Source: Olsenella sp. An290
GTDB taxonomy: Bacteria; Actinomycetota; Coriobacteriia; Coriobacteriales; Atopobiaceae
Assembly: GCF_002159535.1 (NCBI RefSeq)
Contig: NZ_NFIU01000002.1
Location: forward strand, 186,001-250,000
Direction of reading: 5' to 3'
Length of the DNA stretch: 64,000 nucleotides
The notes below the pieces were generated by a model. The model was given only the letters and a program-made list of their open reading frames with translations. It was not told where the DNA came from and ran no database searches. Positions 1 to 7,717 of the stretch are shown here, one piece after another (the first letter of the stretch is position 1; each line of letters begins with the position of its first letter). A program made the translations under genes and the position numbers.

Positions 1-716
1 CTGGTGGGACCAAAAAAGTAGTACTGCTTGTTAGGGTCAACGTGACTTATCGCCGGCTCAACGCGCAGCAAATCCATTCCGCAGACAATAAACGCCCCGC
101 GTTGAGCGCCTATTCGAGGGTTGGTCCATTCTGGCAAGACAAACTGGTACGGAATTGTTAGATGTACCAAAAGTCGCTTCACCGTATCAGGCATTATGTG
201 ATGCGGAGTAACCGGGTACCTTGCTTTTACCTGATCCAATGCAGCATCCAGGTCACACTTTACAGCGCAGAAATCAAAGCAAAAGTCGACAACCATACTT
301 ATGAAGGGGTCAGATCCCCATGACGTGGGCATTTTGGGAAAAACAAATACTTGGCCATCCGCATCTTTAGGTCCTCCGCATGCAAAATACAACCCCACTA
401 ACGGATTGGTCGTCACGTCAAGCAACCTTGTAGGCATCCCATAATGCTGGAGCAAAGCCAGTTGCTGCAATCTGCTACCCGTAAAATCATCCGGACGGTA
501 CCGCCTAATTGAGGTAAGCAATACGTTCTCGCTATCGAGAAGCCCCTCACGAAACAAACTTGGAGACAATTCCCACTTGCTATCCGATTGGCCTCTATAA
601 AAAGTGACTCCGTTCACCCCATTGATCAGGAAGTCCCGATTTGACGCGTTGTCTACGATAGCCAGGTAGTCACTAACGCTACTAATTCTGCAAGATTCCT
701 GATCGCGTGCTTCCAA
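1..716 (-). CDS. FRG-domain protein, 3' end cut by window edge
   Basis: Reverse-strand frame open from a TTG at 716 to the window edge, 238 codons visible; a TAA lies directly before the TTG and no ATG occurs until residue 94, so TTG (or a non-ATG start close to it) is the likely start, with GGAG 9 bases upstream. The product matches the FRG domain family: FYRGQ at residues 39-43, then SDSKWELSPSLFR, then LQHYGMPTRLLD at 89-100 followed by TTNPLVGLYFA. The biochemical activity of FRG domains is not settled; they often occur in accessory and defence-linked proteins. Codon use is much more AT-rich than every other gene here, which suggests recent acquisition. The C-terminal half is not visible, so any partner domain is unknown. 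Confidence 0.8.
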   Translation of the reverse strand, partial: MEARDQESCRISSVSDYLAIVDNASNRDFLINGVNGVTFYRGQSDSKWELSPSLFREGLLDSENVLLTSIRRYRPDDFTGSRLQQLALLQHYGMPTRLLDVTTNPLVGLYFACGGPKDADGQVFVFPKMPTSWGSDPFISMVVDFCFDFCAVKCDLDAALDQVKARYPVTPHHIMPDTVKRLLVHLTIPYQFVLPEWTNPRIGAQRGAFIVCGMDLLRVEPAISHVDPNKQYYFFGPT

Positions 717-950
717 TTAATGGGGCTCCATTCTTGATGGCGGCTTGAGTAACAGCCAAGATATTATCCTGCTGGATCCTACGAGAAAAGGCTATTTCTC
801 GCGTATGCCATGAACAACCATGGAATATTGGTGTAGATAAAACGTCTCCCCGAAGCCATGTAACTCAAGTCCATGCATAACTTGATTTTCCACATCGTCC
901 GGTAAATCCCGCCGAATTTGGACAGCTGTTTGGACACCATTTGGACAGAT
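717..950. other. AT-rich spacer without a supported gene
   Basis: Between the FRG gene and the tRNA-Val terminator. Two short overlapping reverse frames exist (779-940, 53 codons; 792-974, 60 codons) but neither has a Shine-Dalgarno site or a recognisable product, and the second starts inside the terminator loop. The octamer TTTGGACA occurs three times at about 916-949 as a short direct repeat. The spacer must hold the FRG promoter. Confidence 0.4.
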
Positions 951-985
951 ACGAAAACAGCTCAGAGCGAACATGCTCTGAGCTG
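951..985 (-). terminator. Intrinsic terminator of tRNA-Val
   Basis: Perfect 11-bp stem CAGCTCAGAGC (958-968) / GCTCTGAGCTG (975-985) with a 6-base loop; on the minus strand it is followed by TTTTCG. It lies 9 bases past the tRNA 3' end. Confidence 0.8.
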
Positions 986-993
986 CGAAAGTT

Positions 994-1068
994 TGGTGGG
1001 CGTTACAAGATTTGAACTTGTGACCTCTTCCGTGTCAGGGAAGCGCTCTCCCCCTGAGCTAAACGCCC
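994..1068 (-). tRNA. tRNA-Val (GAC)
   Basis: Reverse strand gives a 75-base cloverleaf starting GGGCGTT and ending in encoded ACCA. The anticodon loop reads CTGACAC, so the anticodon is GAC. T arm GTTCAAATC is present. The gene sits exactly at the boundary between AT-rich accessory DNA (lower coordinates, beyond its 3' end) and GC-rich core DNA, the usual geometry of a tRNA integration site, although no integrase or duplicated att sequence is visible in the window. Confidence 0.95.
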
Positions 1069-1107
1069 TTGATGTTCCGCTGCGTTGGGGACCGCAGCGC
1101 GAGGAGT

Positions 1108-1137
1108 ATCTTAGCAAGAATCCGCTCCGCCGTGCAA
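1108..1137 (-). promoter_or_regulatory. Promoter of tRNA-Val
   Basis: On the minus strand TTGCAC (1137-1132), an 18-base spacer and TAAGAT (1113-1108), about 40 bases before the tRNA 5' end. The -35 TTGCAC resembles those of the other tRNA promoters here. Confidence 0.45.
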
Positions 1138-1246
1138 GCCCCAATTTTGACTTTTTTGAAAAACGCTCGGGGACTTGGGGCCGCAGGCCCAACGTGGGTA
1201 GGAGCGCGCGTCACGGCGTCGGGTGCGACCCCGATTGCGCTCCAGC

Positions 1247-1319
1247 CGGAATAGTATACAAATCAGGCTCCGAACCTGAAAAAACGGGGCCGTGCTGGCC
1301 AAATTTGCATGCTATTCCG
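1247..1319. repeat. Imperfect inverted repeat in spacer
   Basis: Arms 1247-1263 (CGGAATAGTATACAAAT) and 1303-1319 pair at 15 of 17 positions around a 39-base loop. It is the most AT-rich part of the 1069-1591 spacer, which otherwise holds no supported gene. Function unknown. Confidence 0.4.
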
Positions 1320-1374
1320 CCGTACCGCTCCGGCCGCCCGCGCACGGCCGGCCTTCCGTGGCCTGCCAAGATCT

Positions 1375-1483
1375 CCGCCGAGTGCGCGCGCTCCGGGCAT
1401 CCCTGAAGCGCACTCGGCGGATTTTTCTATCCGCGCGGACACAGGTTTTGTCCGCTGCGCACCGCCCGGCGCGCACTCGGCGG
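1375..1483. repeat. Three copies of a 13-base repeat
   Basis: GCGCACTCGGCGG occurs at 1408-1420 and 1471-1483 and as its complement at 1375-1387. The first two copies form a perfect 13-bp hairpin with a 20-base loop followed by ATTTTTCT on the plus strand; no plus-strand gene precedes it, so a terminator role is doubtful. The copies look like a short interspersed repeat downstream of the 1592-3085 gene. Confidence 0.5.
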
Positions 1484-1591
1484 AATTCTTGTCAGCGACT
1501 CGGGAGCCGGCGCGCACCCGCAGGCACCTGTGTCCGCACCGTCAGCACCCTCGGCCGCCGTGGCCGCGCGACCCTCCCCGCCCTCGCGGGG

Positions 1592-3085
1592 CTACTCCCC
1601 CTTTGGAGCGGCGGGCTTCTTCTTGGCCGCGGCCGCGGCCGCGGCCTTGCCCGCGGCGATTCGCGCCTCGACGTCCGACCCCTTCCCGGCGCCGCCCTTG
1701 CCCGAGGCGGCCGCGAGGGACGCCTTCCCCGTCCCTGGACCGGCCGTCTTCTTGGCGGGCGCGGCCGACCCCTTCTTGGAGCCCGGGCGCACCGTGACGC
1801 CGCCCGCGCGCGCGGAGCCGTGGCGCTTGCCGGGGCCTCCCGCCACGAACTCGCGCACCCGACGAAACGCCCGGCGCCAGCGCCGGTTGATGGACTCCCC
1901 GCTCGCCGAGCGCATGCCCATGCAGGGCGCGGCGATAAGAACCGGCAGCAGGTACTCAACGGCGCGCCAGATGACGAAGCCGGCGGAGAGGTGGACCCCG
2001 TACATCCCGCCGAAGAGGTAGGCAAAGCCCACCTCGGCGCCGCCCGTGCCGCCGGGGAGCGGCACGGCGTTGATGAGGAGCTCGAGCATGGAGCCGGAGG
2101 CCAGGCACACGAGGAAGTCGGCGGGCTCCCCGAAGGAGCGGAGCACGAACCACGGCAGCGCGTACATGCACCCCAGCTGCAGAAGCGTCACGAGCATCGT
2201 GAGGAGCATCTCGCGCACGTTGGCCGCCGAGCGCTTGAAGGCAGTCGAGAACTTGACCACCTGCGTGTTCACGACCTCGTAGTAGTGCTCGTACTTCTCG
2301 TCCTTGAGCCAGCCGCGACGGTTGGCAAAGCGCAGCGCCCAGTTGCCGATGGCGACGACCGGTCGCGGGCACAGGCACAGCACCAGCATGGCACCCACCT
2401 GGACCACCTTGAAGCCAAAGAGGAAGAGGCCGATCAGGGTGACGTCGCCGAAGGTCTCGTAGAAATAGCTCCCGCAGAAGACGAGCATGATGGCGGCAAA
2501 GACGCCCTCGCCCGCCTCGTAGAGCACGGTGCGCGTGAAGTTGAGGGCGCTCGCCTCGCCCACGGAGAGCCCCGCGCGCGTGAGGCGGTAGATCTGGGCG
2601 GGAGGGGCGCCGGCGCTGTTGGGCGTGAGGCGCATGAAGAAGACGCCCGAGGCCTCGACGCTCATGAGGTCGCGGATGCCCACGGGGTTGTCCGGGTCCG
2701 CGATGATCGAGAGCACGTAGGCAAGGACGCCGAAGACGTAGTAGAAGAGGAAGCAGACGATCCCCGCCACGATCCAGGCCATGTCGACGCCCGCAAGCGA
2801 CGACACGAACTCGTCGACCTGTCCGGTGAACACGAGGTAAAGGGCATAGGCCACGGCAACGAAGCCCAGGAAGATGACGGTCTTTCTCACCTGTCCCATG
2901 GACTTCTTGTCGGCGGCGCGATCCTCCGCGGGCACGGACCTCAGGGCCGAGACCTTGAGGGGCACCTTCTTCTTGGCCGACGCCTTGGCAGCCGAAGTCT
3001 TGGCGGCCGACGCCTTCGCGGCCGACGTCTTGGCGTCCGCCTTGGCCTCATCCGGCCTCTGGGGGCTCTTCTTCTCTTCTGCCAC
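1592..3085 (-). CDS. Flippase-like membrane protein (UPF0104 / MprF membrane-domain family)
   Basis: 497 residues, polytopic inner-membrane protein related to the lipid flippase-like domain of MprF (COG0392). Family signatures TPNSAGAPPAQIYRL (about 154-168) and PLPGGTGGAE (about 342-351) are intact, with roughly eight hydrophobic segments between residues 68 and 390. It probably moves or modifies a lipid-linked substrate; there is no C-terminal lysyl-transferase domain, so aminoacyl-lipid synthesis is not expected. Both ends carry low-complexity tails: an Ala/Lys/Ser-rich N-terminus (about 15-42) and a Gly/Ala/Lys-rich C-terminus (about 400-497). GTG at 3085 is chosen because GGAG lies 7 bases upstream; GTG at 3091 has almost no spacing. 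Confidence 0.8.
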   Translation of the reverse strand: MAEEKKSPQRPDEAKADAKTSAAKASAAKTSAAKASAKKKVPLKVSALRSVPAEDRAADKKSMGQVRKTVIFLGFVAVAYALYLVFTGQVDEFVSSLAGVDMAWIVAGIVCFLFYYVFGVLAYVLSIIADPDNPVGIRDLMSVEASGVFFMRLTPNSAGAPPAQIYRLTRAGLSVGEASALNFTRTVLYEAGEGVFAAIMLVFCGSYFYETFGDVTLIGLFLFGFKVVQVGAMLVLCLCPRPVVAIGNWALRFANRRGWLKDEKYEHYYEVVNTQVVKFSTAFKRSAANVREMLLTMLVTLLQLGCMYALPWFVLRSFGEPADFLVCLASGSMLELLINAVPLPGGTGGAEVGFAYLFGGMYGVHLSAGFVIWRAVEYLLPVLIAAPCMGMRSASGESINRRWRRAFRRVREFVAGGPGKRHGSARAGGVTVRPGSKKGSAAPAKKTAGPGTGKASLAAASGKGGAGKGSDVEARIAAGKAAAAAAAKKKPAAPKGE

Positions 3086-3192
3086 GCACACGCTCCAGAC
3101 GTCTGACGGGGATTCGCGTCACCCTAGTGTAACGCGGCCGCGCGCGCCGCGGCACGCAGCGGGCGGCGAGCGGAGAACGAACAGGCGCGGGC

Positions 3193-3672
3193 CTAGGCCT
3201 GCTCGCGCCAGCCCTTGGCCACGTCCACCCAGCCGTGCGCGCCCGAGAAGCGCTCGAGCTCCTCGCAGGTGAGCTCGATGGCCGAGTTGGAGCTCCCCGC
3301 CGCGGGCCACACCGTCTCGAAGCGGCGAAGCGACTCGTCGAGAAAGACCTCGACCCCCGCCTCCACGCCAAAGGGGCAGACCCCGCCCACGGCGTGGCCC
3401 ACGAGCTCCTCGGCCTGGGCGGGCGCGAGCATCCGGGGCTTTGCGTGAAACGTCGCCCTGAAGGCCTGGTTGTCGATCCGCGCGTCGCCGGCGAGGACCA
3501 CGAGCGTGGGCGTATCCCCCACCATGAAGCTGAGCGTCTTGGCGATGCGCGCGGGGTCGGTGCCCACCGCCGCCGCCGCGAGCTCGACGGTGGCGCTCGA
3601 GGCGTCGAACTCCCGGACGCGGCCCTCGGCGCCAAAGCGCGCCAGGTGCGCGCGGGCCCTCTCTATTGACAT
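3193..3672 (-). CDS. YbaK/EbsC-family aminoacyl-tRNA deacylase
   Basis: 159 residues, close to the whole family domain. Members hydrolyse mischarged aminoacyl-tRNAs in trans or edit in cis when fused to ProRS. Visible family features are the RIAKTLSFMV strand, the HAVGGVCPFG loop (conserved Gly-Gly then Pro-Phe-Gly) and the C-terminal SSNSAIELT segment. Substrate specificity cannot be read off; it is distinct from the second family member at 35792-36292. ATG at 3672 has GGAGGG 5 bases upstream. It follows mnmA on the same strand, separated by a 14-bp hairpin. Confidence 0.8.
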   Translation of the reverse strand: MSIERARAHLARFGAEGRVREFDASSATVELAAAAVGTDPARIAKTLSFMVGDTPTLVVLAGDARIDNQAFRATFHAKPRMLAPAQAEELVGHAVGGVCPFGVEAGVEVFLDESLRRFETVWPAAGSSNSAIELTCEELERFSGAHGWVDVAKGWREQA

Positions 3673-3704
3673 ACGCCCTCCTCAGATTGGGATAACAACA
3701 AGGT

Positions 3705-3752
3705 GACGGGCCCGCTTGCCTCATGCGCCCCGGCGAGACAAGCGGGCCCGTC
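3705..3752 (-). terminator. Hairpin between mnmA and the YbaK-like gene
   Basis: Perfect 14-bp stem (3705-3718 with 3739-3752, GACGGGCCCGCTTG and complement) with a 20-base loop, starting 8 bases after the mnmA stop. The following minus-strand sequence is only moderately T-rich (TTGTTGTTATCC), so it may attenuate rather than fully stop transcription. Confidence 0.55.
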
Positions 3753-3759
3753 CCCCGCC

Positions 3760-4839
3760 TCACTTCGCAACGATGCCGCCGCCGAGGCAGCGAGGCCCAT
3801 CGTAGACCACGGCGGACTGACCGGGCGCCACGCGGCGCACCGGTTCTTCAAAGCGCAACGTCTCCCCGTCGAGCTCCGCCTTGCGAAGCTCCCCCGTGTG
3901 GCGCGTCCGAACGAGGTAGCGCCCCGCCGCCGGCGCCTCGCCGGAGATCCAGCGCACGTCGTCGAGCTCCACCTCGCGGCAGAAGAGCGCGGGGCTCATC
4001 CGGTCGGCCGTCACGTACACCACGTTCTTCTCGACGTCCGTGGAGACCACGTAGCGGGCCGGGCCGCCGCCCAGGTCAAGACCGCGCCGCTGGCCCACGG
4101 TGAAGAGGAACGCCCCGTCGTGGCGCCCGAGCACGCGCCCGGTCTCCCACTCCACCACGTCTCCCGCGCGCCGCTCGAGCGCGTCGAGCAGAAACGTCCG
4201 GATGCCCACCGGGCCCACGAAGCAGATGCCGTCGGAGTCCGGCTTGCTCTCCACCCCCAGGCCGCGCTCGGCGCACATGCGGCGCACCGTGGCCTTGTCG
4301 CGGACCTCCCCCACCGGCAGGAGCGCGCGGGAGAGCGCCTCCTCGCCCACGCGCCAGAGGAAGTACGTCTGGTCCTTGTGCTCGTCGCGGGCGCGGAGCA
4401 GCCGAGGCCGCCCGTCCTCGCCCCGCTCGACGCGCCCGTAGTGGCCCGTCGCCACGAAGTCCGCGCCCTCCGCGAGCGCCCGGTCCAGAAACGTCCCGAA
4501 CTTGATCGTCTGGTTGCACATCACGTCCGGGTTGGGCGTGTAGCCGCGCGCGTAGGCGTCCACGAGGTAGTCCACGACGGTCGCGCGGTACTCCTCCTCG
4601 CAGTCCCAGACCTGAAGGTCGATCCCCAGGGTGACGGCGACGCGCTCGGCGTCGGCGAGGTCGTCGGCCCAGGGGCACCTGAAGCCCGGCAGGTCGCGCG
4701 ACCAGTTGCGCATGTAGACGGCCGTGACGTCATAGCCGGCCTCGACGAGCAGCGCCGCCGCGAGGGCCGAGTCCACGCCGCCGGAGAGGCCGCAGAAGAC
4801 GCGGGCGCCGCGCGCGGGCGCAAGGGACGCGGGCGCCAT
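3760..4839 (-). CDS. mnmA: tRNA-specific 2-thiouridylase MnmA
   Basis: 359 residues. MnmA adenylates U34 of Glu, Gln and Lys tRNAs and transfers sulfur to form 2-thiouridine. The PP-loop SGGVDS is at 19-24; the two catalytic cysteines are in PDVMCNQ (Cys108) and DGICFVG (Cys206); GQRRGLDLGG follows in the C-terminal part. The ATG at 4839 overlaps the desulfurase stop as TGATG, indicating translational coupling; a GTG at 4848 would add three residues. The upstream cysteine desulfurase is the natural sulfur donor, so the pair forms a dedicated thiolation unit. Confidence 0.95.
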   Translation of the reverse strand: MAPASLAPARGARVFCGLSGGVDSALAAALLVEAGYDVTAVYMRNWSRDLPGFRCPWADDLADAERVAVTLGIDLQVWDCEEEYRATVVDYLVDAYARGYTPNPDVMCNQTIKFGTFLDRALAEGADFVATGHYGRVERGEDGRPRLLRARDEHKDQTYFLWRVGEEALSRALLPVGEVRDKATVRRMCAERGLGVESKPDSDGICFVGPVGIRTFLLDALERRAGDVVEWETGRVLGRHDGAFLFTVGQRRGLDLGGGPARYVVSTDVEKNVVYVTADRMSPALFCREVELDDVRWISGEAPAAGRYLVRTRHTGELRKAELDGETLRFEEPVRRVAPGQSAVVYDGPRCLGGGIVAK

Positions 4840-6092
4840 CAGCGCCACCCCGCCAGGAGCTCGGCCGTGCGAGAGGCCATCCCCTCGTCGTCAAGCGCGA
4901 GGCGCGCCATCTCCGCGCGGACCGCGCGCTCGATGGCCTCCGCGGCATAGTCGACCTCGGCCTCCGTGGTCGGGCGGCCCAAGGTGAGCCGCAGGCTCCC
5001 CTCGGCGAGCGGCCGCGGCATCCCAATGGCCTCGAGCACGTGCGAGACGCGCATGCGGCTCGCCGCGCAGGCCGAGCCCGTCCCCACCGAGACCCCCGCG
5101 CGCTCGAGCGCGATGACGAGGCGGCGCGCCTCGAGCCCCGCAAAGGAGACGTGCAGCAGCCCCGGGAGGCGCCGGCGCGGGTTGCGCGGCCCCGACACGA
5201 CCACCCAGGGCAGGCGCCCGACGAGCTGCGCGCGCAGGCGCTCGCGCAGGCGCTCGAGGCGACGGGACTCCTCGCCGCGGCGCTCGCACGCGAGCTCGAG
5301 CGCACGGGCCATGCCCACCACGCCCGAAACGTTCTCGGTCCCCGAGCGCACGCCGCCCTCCTGGCCGCCGCCAAGGACGAGCGGCCGAAGGCGGACGTCG
5401 TCGGAGGCCCACAGCACGCCCACCTGCTTGGGCCCGTAGAGCTTGGCGGCCGAGAGCGTGAGCAGGTCGACGCCGAGCGAGCTCACGTTGACCGAGAGCG
5501 CACCGGCCGCCTGCGAGGCGTCGGAGTGGAGGTAGAGCGGGGTGCGCTCCCGCGCCTCGAGGCGGCGCGCCCGCTCGGCCGCCACCACCCGCGCGATCTC
5601 CCGCACGGGCTGCACGCAGCCGATCTCGCCGTTCGCGAGCTCCACGGAGACGAGCTCGGTGTCGGGCCGGATGGCGCGCGCCACGGCCGCGGGGTCCACG
5701 ATGCCGTCCGTGCCCACGCGCACGGTGCGGCGCGCGTGCTGGCCCGCGCAGGCGAGCACGCTCTCGTGCTCGACCGCGTCGACGACCACGTGGCCGCCGA
5801 CGGCGGCGAAGGCGAGGTTGTTGGCCTCGGTGGCGCCCGCCGTGAAGACCACGTTGCCCGGCCGCGCGCCGATGAGCCGCGCGACGGTGCCGCGCGCCCG
5901 CTCGACCTCGTCGCGGACGTCGCGGGCAAGGGCGTAGGGCGCGCTCGGGTTCCAGAACCGCTCCGTGAGGAAGGGGAGCATGGCCTCGAGGACCTCGGGC
6001 GCGAGGGGCGTGGCCGCGGCGTAGTCGAGGTAGGCGCCGCGCTCGGGCGCGGCGGCGCGCGGCCCCGGGCCGCCGGGCGAGAAGGACGTCAT
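4839..6092 (-). CDS. Cysteine desulfurase, NifS/IscS class
   Basis: 417 residues, PLP enzyme that takes sulfur from cysteine as an enzyme persulfide. The PLP lysine lies in SAAKLYGPKQ (Lys217), the pyridine-ring His in DAVEHESV (about 109), and the persulfide cysteine in the short loop GSACAASRMRVS (Cys342), a group-I type C-terminus. Start is ATG at 6092, overlapping the upstream stop as ATGA and preceded by a strong GGAGGAGGGG site; the frame is open further upstream but that part is shadow of the next gene. Its position before mnmA suggests it feeds tRNA thiolation, with Fe-S assembly also possible. Confidence 0.93.
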   Translation of the reverse strand: MTSFSPGGPGPRAAAPERGAYLDYAAATPLAPEVLEAMLPFLTERFWNPSAPYALARDVRDEVERARGTVARLIGARPGNVVFTAGATEANNLAFAAVGGHVVVDAVEHESVLACAGQHARRTVRVGTDGIVDPAAVARAIRPDTELVSVELANGEIGCVQPVREIARVVAAERARRLEARERTPLYLHSDASQAAGALSVNVSSLGVDLLTLSAAKLYGPKQVGVLWASDDVRLRPLVLGGGQEGGVRSGTENVSGVVGMARALELACERRGEESRRLERLRERLRAQLVGRLPWVVVSGPRNPRRRLPGLLHVSFAGLEARRLVIALERAGVSVGTGSACAASRMRVSHVLEAIGMPRPLAEGSLRLTLGRPTTEAEVDYAAEAIERAVRAEMARLALDDEGMASRTAELLAGWR

Positions 6093-7039
6093 CTCCCCTC
6101 CTCCCACTCGAGCGGCCGGCCGTTCTCGTCCAGCTTGTCCCGCTCGTCGCCGATCTTGAGGTTCTGGAAGCGCTTCGAGATGAACTCGTCGGAGTAGTTG
6201 GTGTCCACCCACTGCTCGAAGGCGTTCGCCGGGGGCACGCCGAGGTCGCGCTCCACCTTGCGGTCAAAGCAGACGATCGTCATGACGATGTCGGCGACGA
6301 GGTAGAGGGCCACGAGCGTGACAAAGACGACCTGCCTGCGCGCCGTGGGCATGCCGATCTGGTAGAGCAGGCGCGGCATGATCGCCCGGCACCACACGAG
6401 CCCGAGCAGGCCCCACATGGCCAGGAAGCGCCACGCGACCCACGGGGTGATGGCGTCGGGGAGGTAGGCGTAGGTCCAGGACTCCGCGTTGAAGAACGTC
6501 CCCATGACCCAGCCGGTCAGCTGCTCGAGCACGCCGCCCACCAGGGCGGAGACGAGAAACACCTGCCAGCCCCGCGCGCCGTGGCGGCGCAGGTGAAAGC
6601 AGAGGACCGTGAGGAGCACCGCGCCCACGCCGTAGAGGGGCGAGAAGGGCCCCCAGACGAGCCCCACGCGGCTCTCCGTGAGGCCCGCGGTGAGGAGCAT
6701 CCACACCTCCTCGATGAGCAGGCCCGCCATCGACCCCAGGAAGAAGAGGAAGACGACCTGGTACCAGCCCAGGGAGAGATGGTCGAGGTACTCGTCGACG
6801 GCCTCGTTCGAGGCGCGCCAGCGCGCGAAGAGCCTCCCCAGGCCGCGCGCGCCCTGCGCCCGGGCGAGCTCGCGCTCGAGCACGTCCTCCGACTCCTCGA
6901 GGGCCGCCTCGGCGCGCTCCACGTGGTCGGCGGGCAGGCGGTCGCCACCGGAGAGCCAGTCCCAGAAGAAGACGACCGTCCTCACGAAGCCCCGGGCCAC
7001 GAGGAACAGGAAGATGAGGAATATGACAGTGAAGAGCAT
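6089..7039 (-). CDS. CmpB-like putative ABC-transporter membrane protein
   Basis: 316 residues with one N-terminal membrane segment (residues 2-25), a charged helical stretch, then about five more segments. LVWGPFSPLYGVGAVLL and ALVGGVLEQLTGWVMG match the ABC_trans_CmpB (type IV permease-like) family common in Firmicutes and Coriobacteriia; function is unproven and no ATPase partner is adjacent. The C-terminal region (about 265-316) is soluble and charged. ATG at 7039 is preferred over GTG 7048 because GGGAG lies 8 bases before it. Stop overlaps the start of the desulfurase gene, so the three genes share an mRNA. Confidence 0.75.
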   Translation of the reverse strand: MLFTVIFLIFLFLVARGFVRTVVFFWDWLSGGDRLPADHVERAEAALEESEDVLERELARAQGARGLGRLFARWRASNEAVDEYLDHLSLGWYQVVFLFFLGSMAGLLIEEVWMLLTAGLTESRVGLVWGPFSPLYGVGAVLLTVLCFHLRRHGARGWQVFLVSALVGGVLEQLTGWVMGTFFNAESWTYAYLPDAITPWVAWRFLAMWGLLGLVWCRAIMPRLLYQIGMPTARRQVVFVTLVALYLVADIVMTIVCFDRKVERDLGVPPANAFEQWVDTNYSDEFISKRFQNLKIGDERDKLDENGRPLEWEEGR

Positions 7040-7080
7040 GCAGGGCACTCCCGTAAGACGGCTGAACAGCCCTCTTAGAA

Positions 7081-7112
7081 TAGCAAAAGGGCCGGTCAGG
7101 TGACCGGCCCCT
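7081..7112 (-). terminator. Terminator after tRNA-Gly copy 1
   Basis: GGGCCGGTCA (7089-7098) pairs with TGACCGGCCC (7101-7110); on the minus strand it is followed by TTTTGC. Ten bases past the tRNA 3' end. Confidence 0.8.
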
Positions 7113-7120
7113 CATACACA

Positions 7121-7196
7121 TGGAGCGGGCTACGGGGTTCGAACCCGCGACCTCCACCTTGGCAAGGTGGCGCGCTACCAACTGCGCTAAGCCCGC
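7121..7196 (-). tRNA. tRNA-Gly (GCC), copy 1
   Basis: 76-base cloverleaf on the reverse strand, GCGGGCT at the 5' end, encoded CCA, anticodon loop CTTGCCA with anticodon GCC, T loop GGTTCGAACC. It is identical in sequence to the copy at 7519-7594. Confidence 0.95.
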
Positions 7197-7209
7197 GACG
7201 CAAGGAGAC

Positions 7210-7238
7210 ATATTACGGAAAGCGTCAGCGGATTGCAA
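7210..7238 (-). promoter_or_regulatory. Promoter of tRNA-Gly copy 1
   Basis: Minus strand TTGCAA (7238-7233), exactly 17 bases, TAATAT (7215-7210), about 13 bases before the tRNA 5' end. A TTTTTTT run lies just upstream. Good sigma-70-type spacing. Confidence 0.7.
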
Positions 7239-7371
7239 GCGTCTTTTTTTGACAAAGGTGACGGGGCACGCCGTCGCGGCCCCGCGACGGCGCGGGCCCG
7301 GCGCGCGGGCAGGAGGGGCCGCCCCGCCGGGAGGGCCTGGCGGGGGCCGTGCCGGCGAGAGCCCCACAGCA

Positions 7372-7398
7372 TATGAAAGGCACCCCGCAGGGTGCCGA
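7372..7398 (-). terminator. Terminator after tRNA-Cys
   Basis: GGCACCC (7379-7385) and GGGTGCC (7390-7396) with a 4-base loop, followed on the minus strand by TTTCATATG. Confidence 0.7.
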
Positions 7399-7405
7399 AG
7401 GTTTC

Positions 7406-7479
7406 TGGAGGCGAAGCCCGGATTCGAACCGGGGGTCAGGGCTTTGCAGGCCCGTGCCTTACCACTTGGCCACTTCGCC
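7406..7479 (-). tRNA. tRNA-Cys (GCA)
   Basis: 74-base cloverleaf on the reverse strand beginning GGCGAAG, ending in encoded TCCA, anticodon loop CTGCAAA (anticodon GCA), T arm GGTTCGAATCC. No promoter fits in the 39 bases between it and tRNA-Gly copy 2, and that gap contains a terminator-like hairpin, so expression probably depends on read-through from tRNA-Gly. Confidence 0.95.
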
Positions 7480-7510
7480 GTATGAAAAAGGCCGATCGAG
7501 ACCGGCCTTG
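7480..7510 (-). terminator. Terminator-like hairpin between tRNA-Gly copy 2 and tRNA-Cys
   Basis: AAGGCCGATC (7488-7497) pairs with GACCGGCCTT (7500-7509) apart from one wobble, followed on the minus strand by TTTTTCAT. It could be a leaky terminator or a processing hairpin since tRNA-Cys follows. Confidence 0.65.
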
Positions 7511-7518
7511 TGTTCACA

Positions 7519-7594
7519 TGGAGCGGGCTACGGGGTTCGAACCCGCGACCTCCACCTTGGCAAGGTGGCGCGCTACCAACTGCGCTAAGCCCGC
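7519..7594 (-). tRNA. tRNA-Gly (GCC), copy 2
   Basis: Same 76-base sequence as the copy at 7121-7196, anticodon GCC, encoded CCA. Two identical glycine tRNAs flanking tRNA-Cys fit the heavy use of GGC in these GC-rich genes. Confidence 0.95.
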
Positions 7595-7607
7595 AAGCGC
7601 AGGGAAT

Positions 7608-7636
7608 ACTATACGGACCGGGCCCCGCTTGCGCAA
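7608..7636 (-). promoter_or_regulatory. Promoter of tRNA-Gly copy 2 / tRNA-Cys
   Basis: Minus strand TTGCGC (7636-7631), 17 bases, TATAGT (7613-7608), 14 bases before the tRNA. Confidence 0.65.
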
Positions 7637-7717
7637 GGCCCAATGCGCGGGCGCGTGGAGGAATTGTGAAGTGGCCGCTCAGAAGGCACGACGACGGGGC
7701 GACGCGGCAGGGGCCGC

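Noticed and set aside
779-974. Two short overlapping reverse ORFs next to tRNA-Val
   Set aside because: No ribosome site, no recognisable product, and one starts within the tRNA terminator hairpin.
1375-1427. Intrinsic terminator on the plus strand
   Set aside because: No plus-strand gene precedes it and on the minus strand there is no T run; kept as a repeat instead.
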